Below, piece after piece: positions 32,106 through 41,441 of a stretch of 64,000 bases of DNA. Origin of the DNA: Eubacterium sp. (GTDB lineage: Bacteria > Bacillota > Clostridia > Oscillospirales > Acutalibacteraceae); NCBI GenBank assembly GCA_015655975.1, contig DVEP01000026.1, positions 1 to 64,000 on the forward strand, given 5' to 3'. The notes below the pieces were generated by a model. That model was not told where the DNA came from. It saw nothing but the letters and a program-made list of their open reading frames with translations, and ran no database searches. Position 1 is the first letter of the stretch, and the number at the start of each line of letters is the position of its first letter. The translations under genes and the position numbers were made by a program.

Positions 32106-33053
32106 TTACAATGAAGTTACCAATAATTTTGCATTTGCATCAATTACAAAATTTCCGAAAGACGCAGGTACAAAGAAACTGTCGCCTTTTTTGAAATCAA
32201 TATCGTCTATTTTGCCGTTTCCGTCAATGACCAATATGTTCAAAAACGATTTTTCATTTGCGCAAAGATTTATTTTACCGTCAATATCGTAACTGAATAC
32301 GGTGAATAAATCGCACTGTTTTAAAAGTTGTTTTGTTGCGTTTCCGATTTTCTCAGGCTTACTTTGTGCTGTTGTTTTGCTCTTCGGAGGCTCTGTAACG
32401 GCAGTATCGAGCGCTTTTTGAATGTGTAACTCTCTCGGTTTTCCGTCATTTCCGAGTCTGTTGTAGTCGTACACTCTGTATGTAGAGTTGGAGTTTTGCT
32501 GTATTTCTGCTATAAATACGCCTTTGCCGATAGCGTGAACAGTGCCTGCTTCAATGAAAAATACATCGCCGGGTTTAACATTTACAATGTTTAAAACATC
32601 GAGCAAAGTATTGTTTTCTATGGCGCTTTTAAATTCTTCTTTGGATATTTTTTCTTTAAAACCGTAAATCAGTTTTGCGTCTTTTTCAGCGTCAAGTACA
32701 TACCACATTTCTGTTTTGCCGAATTCGTTTTCATATTTTTTGGCATATTCATCGTTTGGGTGCACCTGAATTGACAAATCGTTTTTTGCGTCAATAAGTT
32801 TAATGAGTATCGGAAAATCGTCATATTTTTCAGCTTTTTTTCCTAAAACATCTTTGTGGGTATTTATATAGTCTGTAAAACTCGTGTTTTTATACTCGCC
32901 GTTTTCAATAATATTATCTCCGTCCTTGTGACAGGAAAGAGTCCACGCTTCCGCTATAATTTTTAAATCTGTTTTAAAATTGTACTCTGTTTTCAGTTTT
33001 GTACCGCCCCAAATATTGTCTTTCAAGGCGGGTTTTAATTTCATTATATACAT
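32106..33053 (-). CDS. manA: Mannose-6-phosphate isomerase, class I
   Basis: ManA interconverts mannose-6-phosphate and fructose-6-phosphate, linking mannose and mannosylated glycans to glycolysis. The 315-residue protein is the short Firmicutes type of zinc cupin. LKDNIWGGTKLK is at the start, LSIQVHPNDEYA and KTEMWYVLDA carry the metal ligands, and EAGTVHAIGKGVFIAEIQQ with the arginine in YRVYDYNR forms the active site. The start at 33053 has GGAAG 8 bases before it. Confidence 0.92.
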   Translation of the reverse strand: MYIMKLKPALKDNIWGGTKLKTEYNFKTDLKIIAEAWTLSCHKDGDNIIENGEYKNTSFTDYINTHKDVLGKKAEKYDDFPILIKLIDAKNDLSIQVHPNDEYAKKYENEFGKTEMWYVLDAEKDAKLIYGFKEKISKEEFKSAIENNTLLDVLNIVNVKPGDVFFIEAGTVHAIGKGVFIAEIQQNSNSTYRVYDYNRLGNDGKPRELHIQKALDTAVTEPPKSKTTAQSKPEKIGNATKQLLKQCDLFTVFSYDIDGKINLCANEKSFLNILVIDGNGKIDDIDFKKGDSFFVPASFGNFVIDANAKLLVTSL

Positions 33054-33151
33054 AAAAATCACTTCCGCAATAAATATTAACAAAAAGTATCTTCACTTTC
33101 AAGATATTTTATAGTAGAATATTACGGAATTAAAAATGGGAGTTATCAGAA

Positions 33152-35047
33152 ATGGCAGTATTATCTGTGCAAAATTTGAGTTTGTCTTTCGGAGAAAGGA
33201 CATTGTTTTCAAATGTTGCGTTTGATGTAAAAGAAAATGAAAAAGTTGGTTTTGTCGGAGCGAACGGCGTCGGCAAAACTTCTTTGTTTAAAATAATAAC
33301 GGGCGAGTACAGGGCTGATACGGGCGGAGCGTTTGTTTCTAAAAATTCAAAGGTCGGATATATGGAACAACATTCCTGTTCCGATTCAAAGTCTGTTTAT
33401 GACGAACTCGTTTCGTGTTTTCAAAATTTAATAGATATGGAAAATGAGTTGAACGAAATATCCCTTAGACTTCAAAACGGAGCGGGGGATATGACCGAAC
33501 TCATAGCAAGACAGGACTTTTTGAACGATTTGTTTGTGAAAGAGGGCGGGCTTACATATAAAAGTCTGACTAAAAGCACGCTTGTCGGTTTGGGCTTTGA
33601 TGAAAATGAATTTGAAAAAAGCACTTCAAAGTTAAGCGGAGGACAGAAATCGAAACTGATACTTGCAAAACTTCTTTTGTCAAAGGCAGATTTATTGTTG
33701 CTTGACGAACCTACAAACCATTTGGATATTGACGCGGTAGAGTGGCTCGAAAGTTTTTTGACAGACTATAAAGGCTCTGCCATAATCATTTCTCACGACA
33801 GATATTTTTTGGACAGAGTTACAACAAAGACCATAGAACTTGAAAATGAAAAGGTTTCTTGTTTTACGGGCAACTATTCTGTTTTTTTAAAGAAAAAAGA
33901 AGCCGAGCAAAAGGCGATTGCCGAAAAGTACAAAAATGATATGAAGGAAATAGAACGCCTTGAAGGCATCATTGAACAGCAGCGCCGATGGAACAGAGAA
34001 AAAAATATTAAAACCGCCGAAAGTAAAGAAAAAGTTGTCGAAAGAATTAAGGCGCAGTTGGTTGTTCCCGACAGTGAAGTCGAAAAGGTTCATTTCAGTT
34101 TTGTACCGAAGATGGTCAGCGGCGAAGATGTTTTGCTTGCCGAAGGCATTTCTAAATCTTTCGGAAATAAAAAAATTTTTGAAAATGCCGATTTGGATAT
34201 AAAAAAAGGTGAGCGTGTGTTTTTGCTCGGCGCAAACGGATGCGGAAAGACAACACTGTTAAAAACGATTATGGGCGATTATTCTTCAGACAACGGAAAT
34301 ATTAAGTTCGGAGCAAATGTCTCTGTCGGATATTTCGACCAAGTTCAAGAAAAACTGAATTTGAAAAATACTGCGCTTGAAGAAGTTTGGTCAACTTTTC
34401 CTAATATGACCGAAACGGCAGTGCGTTCGTCTTTGGCGTCGTTTTTGTTTAAAGGCGACAGTGTGTTCAAGCCTTTGGAAAAGTGTTCGGGCGGCGAAAG
34501 AGCAAGAGTGGCTTTGCTCAAACTTATGTTAGGCGGATACAATTTCTTGTTGCTTGACGAACCTACAAACCATTTAGACTCTGCTTCACGAGAAGAATTG
34601 GAAAATACACTTCTTGATTATAGCGGTACTATGCTTATTGTGTCTCACGACAGATATTTTATAAATAAACTTGCTACAAGAATTATAGAACTCAAAAGCA
34701 ACGAAACGGTGAGTTTTTCGGGAAATTATGATTACTATGCCGAAAAAAGAACGGTTTTTGAGCAAGTAAAAGAAACAATACAAAAACCGAAAATAAATGA
34801 TTATAAACTAAGAAAAGAAACCGCTTCAAAAATCAGAAAACTGAAAACTTCTCTCGATAAAATACAAACGGAAATTGAAAGTACCGAAAACAGAATAAGC
34901 GATTTGAATACCGAACTCGCAGGCAATTTGGAGTATGAGGTTTTGCTTGAAAAAACGGGCGAACTTGATAAACTGTCAAACTATCTTGAGATACTTTATG
35001 ATAAATGGGACAGTATGGACAGCGAATTGACTTTGCTTGAAAAATAA
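33152..35047 (+). CDS. ABC-F family ATPase
   Basis: ABC-F proteins have two ATPase domains and no membrane part; they act at the ribosome E site in translation or antibiotic protection. The 631 residues show Walker A motifs GANGVGKTS (about residue 38) and GANGCGKTT (about residue 360), signatures LSGGQKSK and CSGGERAR, and two LLLDEPTNHLD Walker B motifs. An interdomain linker (about 230-320) and a C-terminal coiled coil (about 545-631, KLRKETASKIRKLKTSLDK) complete the protein. It resembles the YdiF/Uup group. Whether it gives drug protection cannot be told by eye. Confidence 0.92.
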   Translation: MAVLSVQNLSLSFGERTLFSNVAFDVKENEKVGFVGANGVGKTSLFKIITGEYRADTGGAFVSKNSKVGYMEQHSCSDSKSVYDELVSCFQNLIDMENELNEISLRLQNGAGDMTELIARQDFLNDLFVKEGGLTYKSLTKSTLVGLGFDENEFEKSTSKLSGGQKSKLILAKLLLSKADLLLLDEPTNHLDIDAVEWLESFLTDYKGSAIIISHDRYFLDRVTTKTIELENEKVSCFTGNYSVFLKKKEAEQKAIAEKYKNDMKEIERLEGIIEQQRRWNREKNIKTAESKEKVVERIKAQLVVPDSEVEKVHFSFVPKMVSGEDVLLAEGISKSFGNKKIFENADLDIKKGERVFLLGANGCGKTTLLKTIMGDYSSDNGNIKFGANVSVGYFDQVQEKLNLKNTALEEVWSTFPNMTETAVRSSLASFLFKGDSVFKPLEKCSGGERARVALLKLMLGGYNFLLLDEPTNHLDSASREELENTLLDYSGTMLIVSHDRYFINKLATRIIELKSNETVSFSGNYDYYAEKRTVFEQVKETIQKPKINDYKLRKETASKIRKLKTSLDKIQTEIESTENRISDLNTELAGNLEYEVLLEKTGELDKLSNYLEILYDKWDSMDSELTLLEK

Positions 35048-35113
35048 TCTATAATATTTAGAAACTATTTTATAATATTGTGTATTTGAGTTTACGGCAA
35101 ATTACGGTGATTT

Positions 35114-36337
35114 ATGAAAAAAATTGTAGTAATCGGAGCAGGCGCAGCAGGTATGATGGCTGCCTCAACAAGTGCGCTGAACGGCAACGATGTTGTTTTG
35201 GTTGAAAAAATGAATAGACCCGGCAGGAAAATAATGATTACGGGCAAGGGCAGATGTAATGTTACAAACGCAATGTTTGATGTCAATGATTTGATAGAAA
35301 ATGTTACGGTTAATAATAGGTTTTTGTACAGCGCTTTTTCGTCGTTTATGCCGTACGATACCATCGCTTTGTTTGAGGACTTGGGAGTCGCTACAAAAGT
35401 CGAACGGGGCGGAAGGGTATTTCCTCAGTCGGATAAAGCAGTTGACATAGTTGACGCTTTGGTAAAGTATGCGAAAAACTGCGGTGTAAAGTTCGTTTTT
35501 TCAAAGGCTGTCGATATTGAAGTTGAAAACAATAAAATCAGCAGTGTCATTTTGGAAAACGGCGATAAAATTATGTGCGATGCTTTGTGTATAGCGACAG
35601 GCGGTCTGAGTTACCCCGGTACAGGTTCGGACGGCGACGGATATCGTTTTGCAAAGAAGGTCGGTCATACCGTAACTCAACTCAAGCCGGGTCTTGTGGG
35701 ACTTAACGCACGGCAGAATTTTATAGACGAACTTCAGGGTTTGTCGCTTAAAAATGTTGCAATCAAAGTTTTTGACGCAAGCAAGGAAATTTACAGCGAT
35801 TTCGGAGAAATGCTTTTTACACATTTCGGAGTTTCGGGACCGATGATTTTGTCAGCGTCAAGCCGTATAAAATCATTTGACGGTAAAAACTATCAACTTC
35901 ATATAGATTTAAAACCTGCGCTTGATAATGAAAAATTGGACAAAAGAATTCAAAGAGATTTCAAGGAAAATGCCAACAAAGATTTCATCAATTCATTGTC
36001 AAAACTTTTGCCGTCAAAACTTGTTCCCGTGATTGTCAGATTGTCGGGAATTGACGCAAAGAAGAAAGTCAATCAAATTACGAAAACAGAAAGACTTAAA
36101 CTTGTCGAAACCATAAAGGATTTGACGGTCGATTTAACAGGTTTCAGACCTATCGAAGAGGCTATAATTACACGGGGCGGAATTTCGGTAGATGAAATTG
36201 AGCCTAAAACAATGAAATCAAAAATAGTTGAAAATTTGTATTTCGCAGGGGAAATAATAGATGTCGATGCATATACGGGCGGTTTTAATCTGCAAATTGC
36301 TTTTTCGACAGGATATCTTTGCGGTAAAAATATGTGA
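35114..36337 (+). CDS. FAD-dependent oxidoreductase, HI0933/BaiN family
   Basis: The 407-residue flavoprotein starts with the dinucleotide fold GAGAAGMMAA. PGRKIMITGKGRCNVTNA, typical of the HI0933 family, follows. CIATGGLSYPGTGSDGDG and the C-terminal FAGEIIDVDAYTGGFNLQIAFSTG close the FAD site. The family includes BaiN, proposed to act on bile acids; most members have no known substrate. It precedes cmk by 14 bases, a common clostridial arrangement. Confidence 0.9.
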   Translation: MKKIVVIGAGAAGMMAASTSALNGNDVVLVEKMNRPGRKIMITGKGRCNVTNAMFDVNDLIENVTVNNRFLYSAFSSFMPYDTIALFEDLGVATKVERGGRVFPQSDKAVDIVDALVKYAKNCGVKFVFSKAVDIEVENNKISSVILENGDKIMCDALCIATGGLSYPGTGSDGDGYRFAKKVGHTVTQLKPGLVGLNARQNFIDELQGLSLKNVAIKVFDASKEIYSDFGEMLFTHFGVSGPMILSASSRIKSFDGKNYQLHIDLKPALDNEKLDKRIQRDFKENANKDFINSLSKLLPSKLVPVIVRLSGIDAKKKVNQITKTERLKLVETIKDLTVDLTGFRPIEEAIITRGGISVDEIEPKTMKSKIVENLYFAGEIIDVDAYTGGFNLQIAFSTGYLCGKNM

Positions 36338-36351
36338 TGTGAGGTTATATT

Positions 36352-37026
36352 ATGATAAATATTGCTATCGACGGCCCGGCAGGAGCAGGCAAAAGCACTG
36401 TTGCAAAAGGTGCGGCAAAAAAACTTGGGTATATTTATGTTGATACAGGAGCTTTGTACAGAACAATTGCGCTTGCGTGTACAAGAGAAAACATTGATTT
36501 GACAAATGAAGAAAGCGTTAAATCTGTGGTTTCAAAAATCAGCGTAAGATTAGGTTTTGAAAACGGCGTGCAGAAAGTATATCTTCTTGATGAAGATGTA
36601 AGCGAGAAAATTCGTACACCCGAAATCTCAATGGCAGCTTCTCTTGTTTCAAAAGTTCCGTATGTCAGAAGTTATTTGCTTGATTTACAAAGAGATATTG
36701 CAAAAAATAACAATATTTTGATGGACGGCAGAGACATTGCAACAGTAGTTTTGCCCGATGCCGATGTTAAGATATTTTTGTTTGCGTCTCCCGAATGCAG
36801 AGCGGACAGACGATATAAAGAACTTGTTGAAAAAGGCGAAAATGTAGATTATAACGATGTGTTAGATGATATTGTTAAAAGAGATTATCAGGACTCTCAC
36901 AGAGATATAGCGCCTCTAAAACCCGCAGAAGATTCTGTAATGTTTGACACTTCAAATTTAGGTTTGCAGGAGTCTATAGATAAATTGATTGAAATTGTTG
37001 AGGAGAAGTTAAATGAAAGAGTTTGA
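36352..37026 (+). CDS. cmk: Cytidylate kinase
   Basis: Cmk phosphorylates CMP and dCMP. The 224 residues hold the P-loop IDGPAGAGKST, the substrate site YVDTGALYRTIAL, the MDGRDIATVVLPDA segment and SPECRADRR lid. GAGGTTAT lies before the ATG. Its end overlaps plsC by 14 bases; cmk-plsC-ispH is a conserved clostridial cluster. Confidence 0.97.
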   Translation: MINIAIDGPAGAGKSTVAKGAAKKLGYIYVDTGALYRTIALACTRENIDLTNEESVKSVVSKISVRLGFENGVQKVYLLDEDVSEKIRTPEISMAASLVSKVPYVRSYLLDLQRDIAKNNNILMDGRDIATVVLPDADVKIFLFASPECRADRRYKELVEKGENVDYNDVLDDIVKRDYQDSHRDIAPLKPAEDSVMFDTSNLGLQESIDKLIEIVEEKLNERV

Positions 37027-37657
37027 TTACAATACCATAAAACATTATAAATTCTATTCTTTTGTAAAAAATGTTTTCGGACCTATTTTTAAAGGTTTGT
37101 ACAAAATTGAGTTCAAAGGTCTTGAAAATGTGCCGAAAGGCAAGACAAACTACATAGTGGCAGTCAATCATACTTGTATGCTTGACCCTGTTTTTGTTGC
37201 TATACCTAAGTGTGTGCCGTCGCTTCATTTTATGGCAAAAGTCGAACTTTTCCAAAACCCGATTGTAGCATGGGTAATAACTCATCTTTACGGTTTCCCC
37301 GTAAAAAGAGGAAAAGGCGATACCTCTGCCATTGACTACGGTATCAAGATAATTGAAGAAGGTCATGTTATGGCAATTTGCCCCGAAGGACGAAGGGTAA
37401 AAGATAAAAACGGCGTTCCTCAAAGAGCAAAAGCAGGCGTTGCTGTTATTGCAAAGGCAACAGGAGCAGATGTTTTGCCCGTTGCAATTCATTGCCACGG
37501 AAAAATAAAACCGTTTAAAAAAGTTGTTGTATCTTACGGAGAAGTCATTAAAAATGAAGACCTTGCTATAAGTGATGAAGGTAAGCCGTCTGAAATAAAA
37601 GACGCTGCAAATAAAGTGATGAGTAAGATTATGGAACTCTGGGAGGCTGAAGAGTGA
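37013..37657 (+). CDS. plsC: 1-acyl-glycerol-3-phosphate acyltransferase
   Basis: PlsC adds the second acyl chain, making phosphatidic acid at the membrane. The 214 residues contain the catalytic NHTCMLDP (HX4D), FPVKRGKGD and ICPEGRR glycerol-phosphate motifs. There is no clear membrane span. It overlaps cmk by 14 and ispH by 4 bases, so it is made in step with both. Confidence 0.94.
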   Translation: MKEFDYNTIKHYKFYSFVKNVFGPIFKGLYKIEFKGLENVPKGKTNYIVAVNHTCMLDPVFVAIPKCVPSLHFMAKVELFQNPIVAWVITHLYGFPVKRGKGDTSAIDYGIKIIEEGHVMAICPEGRRVKDKNGVPQRAKAGVAVIAKATGADVLPVAIHCHGKIKPFKKVVVSYGEVIKNEDLAISDEGKPSEIKDAANKVMSKIMELWEAEE

Positions 37658-39690
37658 AAATAAGCGTTGCCAAAACAGCGGGATTTTGTTTCGGTGTGGA
37701 CAGAGCCGTGAATTTGATATATGAACTTGTGGAAAAGGGTGAAAAGGTTTGTACTTTGGGTCCTATAATTCACAATCCGCAGTTAGTTCTTGACTTAATA
37801 TCAAAAGGTGTAAAAATAGTAAATGATATTTCAGAGGTTCCGAACGGATATACAGTTGTTGTAAGAACTCACGGAGTTGCGAAAAAATATATTGACGAAC
37901 TTGAAGAGAAAAATATAAAGTACTGCAATGCTACATGTCCGTTTGTTTTAAAAATTCACAGAATTGTAAAGGAACAGGACGAAGATTGCGTCGTTTTGAT
38001 TGCAGGCGATGAAAATCATCCCGAAGTAAAGGGCATCAGAAGCTATTGCAAGGGTGAATCTTTTGTTTTTAAAAACGAAGATGAACTTAAAAATATTTTA
38101 AAGTCAAATCTAATAATAGACAAAAACGGCTCAATTTGTGTATCGCAAACCACTTTTAGTAAAAAAGAGTGGAAAAAATGCGAGAAAATTATAGAAAAGG
38201 TATGTACAAATTGCAAAATATTTGATACAATATGCAGTGCGACAGCCGAAAGACAGTCGGAAGCGTCCGAACTTTCCAAAGTTTGCGACGCAATGATAGT
38301 CATAGGCGGTAAGCATAGTTCTAACACCTGTAAATTAAAAGATGTTTGCGCAGATAACGCAAAAACTTTTCTCATTGAAACTGCAGATGAGTTAAAAGAC
38401 ATTGATTTAACTGTGTATTCCAATATAGGTGTTACTGCCGGTGCATCGACTCCGGCGGGGATAATCAAGGAGGTACTCAATTCCATGTCCGAAGAAAAAT
38501 TAGAAAAGGAAGTTGAAACAACTTCAGCCGTAACTGAAGAAGTTGTGGAGACAGCAGATCTTGCTGAAAAGGCTAATACAGAGCCTGCTGTTGAAGCATC
38601 TGCTGATGGTGAGGCGTCCTTCGAAGAGATGCTTGAAGCATCTTTCAATGAATCAGAAAACAGCAAGGTAGTTACAGGTACTGTTGTAAATGTTACAAAC
38701 ACAGAAGTTTTTGTAGATGTTCACGGCAGAAAACATACCGGTGTCATTTCTCTCGAAGACCTTACAGCAAGCAATGCTGACAAATGCAGCGATGTAGTTT
38801 CAGTAGGCGACGAACTCAATCTTGTAATCATGAAAACAGATGACCAAGACGGTGTACTTAAACTTTCAAAAAGGCTCTATGATGCAGTTAAGGGCTGGGA
38901 CGAACTTGTGGCTGCAAGCGAAGCAGACGAAGTTCTTGAAGGCGAAGTAACAAAAGTTGTAAGGGGCGGTATAGTTGTTGCTGCAAAAGGCACAACAGTA
39001 TTCATTCCGGCTGCACTTACAGGTCTTTCAAGAGACGAAGACCTTTCAGTTTTGGTTGGTACAACTGTTAAGTTCAAAATCATTGACCTCAACTCTCAGC
39101 GCAGAAGAGCAAAAGGCTCAATCAAAGTAGTTTTGAACGCAGAAAGAAAAGCAGCAAAAGAGGCTCTTCTTGCTAAACTTGCAGTTGGCGAAAAATATAC
39201 GGGTGTTGTAAAATCACTCACAAACTACGGCGCATTTGTTGATATCGGCGGCGTAGTTGGTATGATTCACATTTCAGAACTTTCCTGGAACAGAATTAAA
39301 CATCCGTCAGAGGTTGTAAATGTAGGCGACACTGTTGAAGTAACAGTTAAATCTCTTGACAACGACAGAATTTCATTCAGCTTCAAAAAAGTTGAAGACA
39401 ATCCGTGGGAAATTCTTAAGAGAGACTATCCTGTCGGCACAGACCTTAAAGGTACAATCACAGGAGTTACAACATTCGGTGCTTTCGCAACAGTTATTCC
39501 CGGTATTCAAGGTTTAATCCATGTTTCTGAAATTTCAAATGAAAGAGTTAAGACACCTGCAGATGTTCTCAATGTAGGCGACGAAGTAGAATTCCGCATC
39601 ATCGGAATTGATTTCGACAAAAAGCATGTAAGCCTTTCAATGAAGGCACTTCTTTCAGACGAGGAAGAAACTTCAGAAGACGCTGAATAA
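37654..39690 (+). CDS. ispH: IspH fused to four S1 RNA-binding domains
   Basis: IspH, a 4Fe-4S enzyme, makes IPP and DMAPP in the last step of the MEP isoprenoid pathway. The S1 part resembles ribosomal protein S1. The 678-residue protein has IspH at 1-280, with cluster cysteines in TAGFCFGVDRAV, CNATCPFV and TICSATAERQ. An acidic linker spans about 280-335. Four S1 domains begin near residues 339, 426, 515 and 598. Such fusions are known in Clostridia. At 38467-38487 a strong ribosome site and an in-frame ATG (codon 278) sit exactly at the junction, so free S1 might also be made. It overlaps plsC by 4 bases. Confidence 0.95.
   Translation: MKISVAKTAGFCFGVDRAVNLIYELVEKGEKVCTLGPIIHNPQLVLDLISKGVKIVNDISEVPNGYTVVVRTHGVAKKYIDELEEKNIKYCNATCPFVLKIHRIVKEQDEDCVVLIAGDENHPEVKGIRSYCKGESFVFKNEDELKNILKSNLIIDKNGSICVSQTTFSKKEWKKCEKIIEKVCTNCKIFDTICSATAERQSEASELSKVCDAMIVIGGKHSSNTCKLKDVCADNAKTFLIETADELKDIDLTVYSNIGVTAGASTPAGIIKEVLNSMSEEKLEKEVETTSAVTEEVVETADLAEKANTEPAVEASADGEASFEEMLEASFNESENSKVVTGTVVNVTNTEVFVDVHGRKHTGVISLEDLTASNADKCSDVVSVGDELNLVIMKTDDQDGVLKLSKRLYDAVKGWDELVAASEADEVLEGEVTKVVRGGIVVAAKGTTVFIPAALTGLSRDEDLSVLVGTTVKFKIIDLNSQRRRAKGSIKVVLNAERKAAKEALLAKLAVGEKYTGVVKSLTNYGAFVDIGGVVGMIHISELSWNRIKHPSEVVNVGDTVEVTVKSLDNDRISFSFKKVEDNPWEILKRDYPVGTDLKGTITGVTTFGAFATVIPGIQGLIHVSEISNERVKTPADVLNVGDEVEFRIIGIDFDKKHVSLSMKALLSDEEETSEDAE
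38467..38487 (+). promoter_or_regulatory. Possible internal ribosome binding site and start for free S1
   Basis: AAGGAGGT (38467-38474) is a near-perfect Shine-Dalgarno. It lies 11 bases before the in-frame ATG at 38485, the first codon after the IspH domain. The same bases encode Ile-Lys-Glu-Val-Leu of the last IspH helix, so chance is possible. Confidence 0.4.
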
Positions 39691-39702
39691 TATTTAAAAT
39701 AT

Positions 39703-39735
39703 AAGAGCGATGTTCAGGCATCGCTCTTGTTTTTT
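39703..39735 (+). terminator. Terminator of the cmk-plsC-ispH operon
   Basis: AAGAGCGATG (39703-39712) pairs perfectly with CATCGCTCTT (39719-39728), followed by GTTTTTT. Confidence 0.9.
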
Positions 39736-39754
39736 AAAATGATTTTAATTGTTA

Positions 39755-39782
39755 AAACGGTGTTTCAAGAGAAACACCGTTT
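39755..39782 (-). terminator. Terminator of the O-antigen-ligase-like gene
   Basis: AAACGGTGTTTC (39755-39766) pairs perfectly with GAAACACCGTTT (39771-39782). It lies 12 bases after the minus-strand stop. Confidence 0.75.
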
Positions 39783-39794
39783 ATTTTTTATTAC

Positions 39795-41189
39795 TTATTT
39801 AATTGCGTTTTTATAGTTGCGTTTAATGATTTTTTTAAAATCGGTGAAAGTTGTTACATTTTCTCCGTTATAAGAATAATAAATCGCTTGGATAATTCCT
39901 ATAAGCATAAGGAATATAAATATTTGTTTCGGCGAGCCGAATATATAGTCTGTGATACCGAATCCGAGAAATACAATAAGCGAAGTTGTTGTGCAAACAA
40001 GAAGAGAGTATTTCTTTTTTGTGTTTGCGTTTATTTCGAGCAGTTTTTTTATTGCTATTACGATTACGCTCAGCAATGCAATTAAACCGACTAAACCTAT
40101 TTCTACCCATATTTCTATGATGAAATTGTGAGCGTGCGGTTTGTTGAGGTCGTAAAATGTGTTGAGTATTGTTCCTGTTCCTTCGCAGCCGAAACCTGAG
40201 CCAAACCAAAATACCATAGGATTGTTAAAGAGATAGTCGAGCAAAGAGCTCCATATTTCAAAGTGAACGGCAGAGGATTGTTTTGCTTCAATATTGCCTA
40301 CTAAACCTGTTGGAACTGTAGGTATTACTTCGGGTTTGAAGATGATTCCGTATCTCGTCAATACTGATGCAATCAACAGTGCAAAAGCGGGTATTCCGAC
40401 TGAAATGAGTTCTTTTGAAGAGCGCCTTACAAGTAAAATAAATGCCAAAACCCATCCGGCAAGTGCTATAACACAACCTGTTCTTGACAGAGTTGCGCTG
40501 ATACCGCAGGTTATCAGAATGTTAGCAAAATAGTAAATGGTTTTTGTTTTCGCAGATTTTGCGTTGATGAGAAGATAAATTCCTATCGGCAGCGACGCTA
40601 CAAGTAAAGAAGCGAGTAAGTTCGGGTTTGAAAAAAAGCCACAGGCGCGGTCGTCAAAGGTTTTTGTGCTGATTTCAAAAGGCAAAGAACTATATATAAA
40701 TTTGTCCAATGTTTTGTAAAAAGGCGTAACAAGTACGAATTTTTGCGAAATCAGGTTTTCTTTAAATAAAAGATATGTAACAATTTGAACAGATGCTACA
40801 AAGCCGTTAACAGAGGCGCCGAAAACAACGCTTTTGAGCACAGTGTCAACTCTCTCTTCGGTTCTTGCTAAATTGTATATCATTACCTGTATAAGAAACA
40901 TTCCGAACCATAGTCCCGACATTCCGAGAGTGTCAAGTTTTGTGTCAGACCACAGCACGCTTAAAAGCATATATCCCATCAAACAAAGTTCAATTTTTCC
41001 GAGTGTGCCGAGTCGTGCTTTTTTATTTTGTTTAGTCCATTGTCTTTTGAAAACTATAAACGCAATAAAAAGTATAAAAGGCGAAATGTATTCAGGTAAT
41101 ATGAAAAATGACGAAAGCGTTGCAATCAACCATGACCAAGCAGGGTCTGCTTTGCAGCTTGTTTTAATTTTTTCAATAGCCGTATTCAT
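39795..41189 (-). CDS. O-antigen ligase/polymerase-like membrane protein
   Basis: The 464-residue protein has about 11-12 membrane segments and the Wzy/WaaL family layout. Short loops are followed by a longer outside loop near residues 300-360 with FWFGSGFGCEGTGTILN and the His in LNKPHAHNFIIEIWVEIGL, the conserved part of these enzymes. They join or polymerise lipid-linked sugars outside the membrane, so a role in a surface polysaccharide is likely. No glycosyltransferase genes are adjacent. AAAGGAA precedes the ATG. Confidence 0.82.
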   Translation of the reverse strand: MNTAIEKIKTSCKADPAWSWLIATLSSFFILPEYISPFILFIAFIVFKRQWTKQNKKARLGTLGKIELCLMGYMLLSVLWSDTKLDTLGMSGLWFGMFLIQVMIYNLARTEERVDTVLKSVVFGASVNGFVASVQIVTYLLFKENLISQKFVLVTPFYKTLDKFIYSSLPFEISTKTFDDRACGFFSNPNLLASLLVASLPIGIYLLINAKSAKTKTIYYFANILITCGISATLSRTGCVIALAGWVLAFILLVRRSSKELISVGIPAFALLIASVLTRYGIIFKPEVIPTVPTGLVGNIEAKQSSAVHFEIWSSLLDYLFNNPMVFWFGSGFGCEGTGTILNTFYDLNKPHAHNFIIEIWVEIGLVGLIALLSVIVIAIKKLLEINANTKKKYSLLVCTTTSLIVFLGFGITDYIFGSPKQIFIFLMLIGIIQAIYYSYNGENVTTFTDFKKIIKRNYKNAIK

Positions 41190-41359
41190 TATATTTCCTT
41201 TCTGTGTGAACAGTGCGTACTAAAATATAATACTACATTTTTATCTTTTTTGCAAATTAATTTATAGTAATATATTGTATTAATATATTTACTTGTTTAA
41301 AATTATGCATTTATTAATTTAAAATTTACATATAGTTAAATGTAAGTAAATGATTAGTA

Positions 41360-41388
41360 TTGCAAAAAAAAGAGCAATACTGTATAAT
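41360..41388 (+). promoter_or_regulatory. Promoter of the first foldase gene
   Basis: TTGCAA (41360-41365) and TATAAT (41383-41388) are 17 bases apart, 53 bases before the ATG. Confidence 0.75.
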
Positions 41389-41441
41389 ATCATAAAAGTG
41401 TTTTTTCTCAACATTTTAAAAATATCCAGAGGTGCTATTTA

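Noticed and set aside
38043..38702. A 219-codon minus-strand frame rich in Ser and Thr
   Set aside because: It is antisense to the acidic linker and IspH part of the fusion gene.
37654..39690. IspH-S1 fusion as an assembly artefact
   Set aside because: The frame is continuous with a natural linker, and the same fusion is known in other Clostridia.
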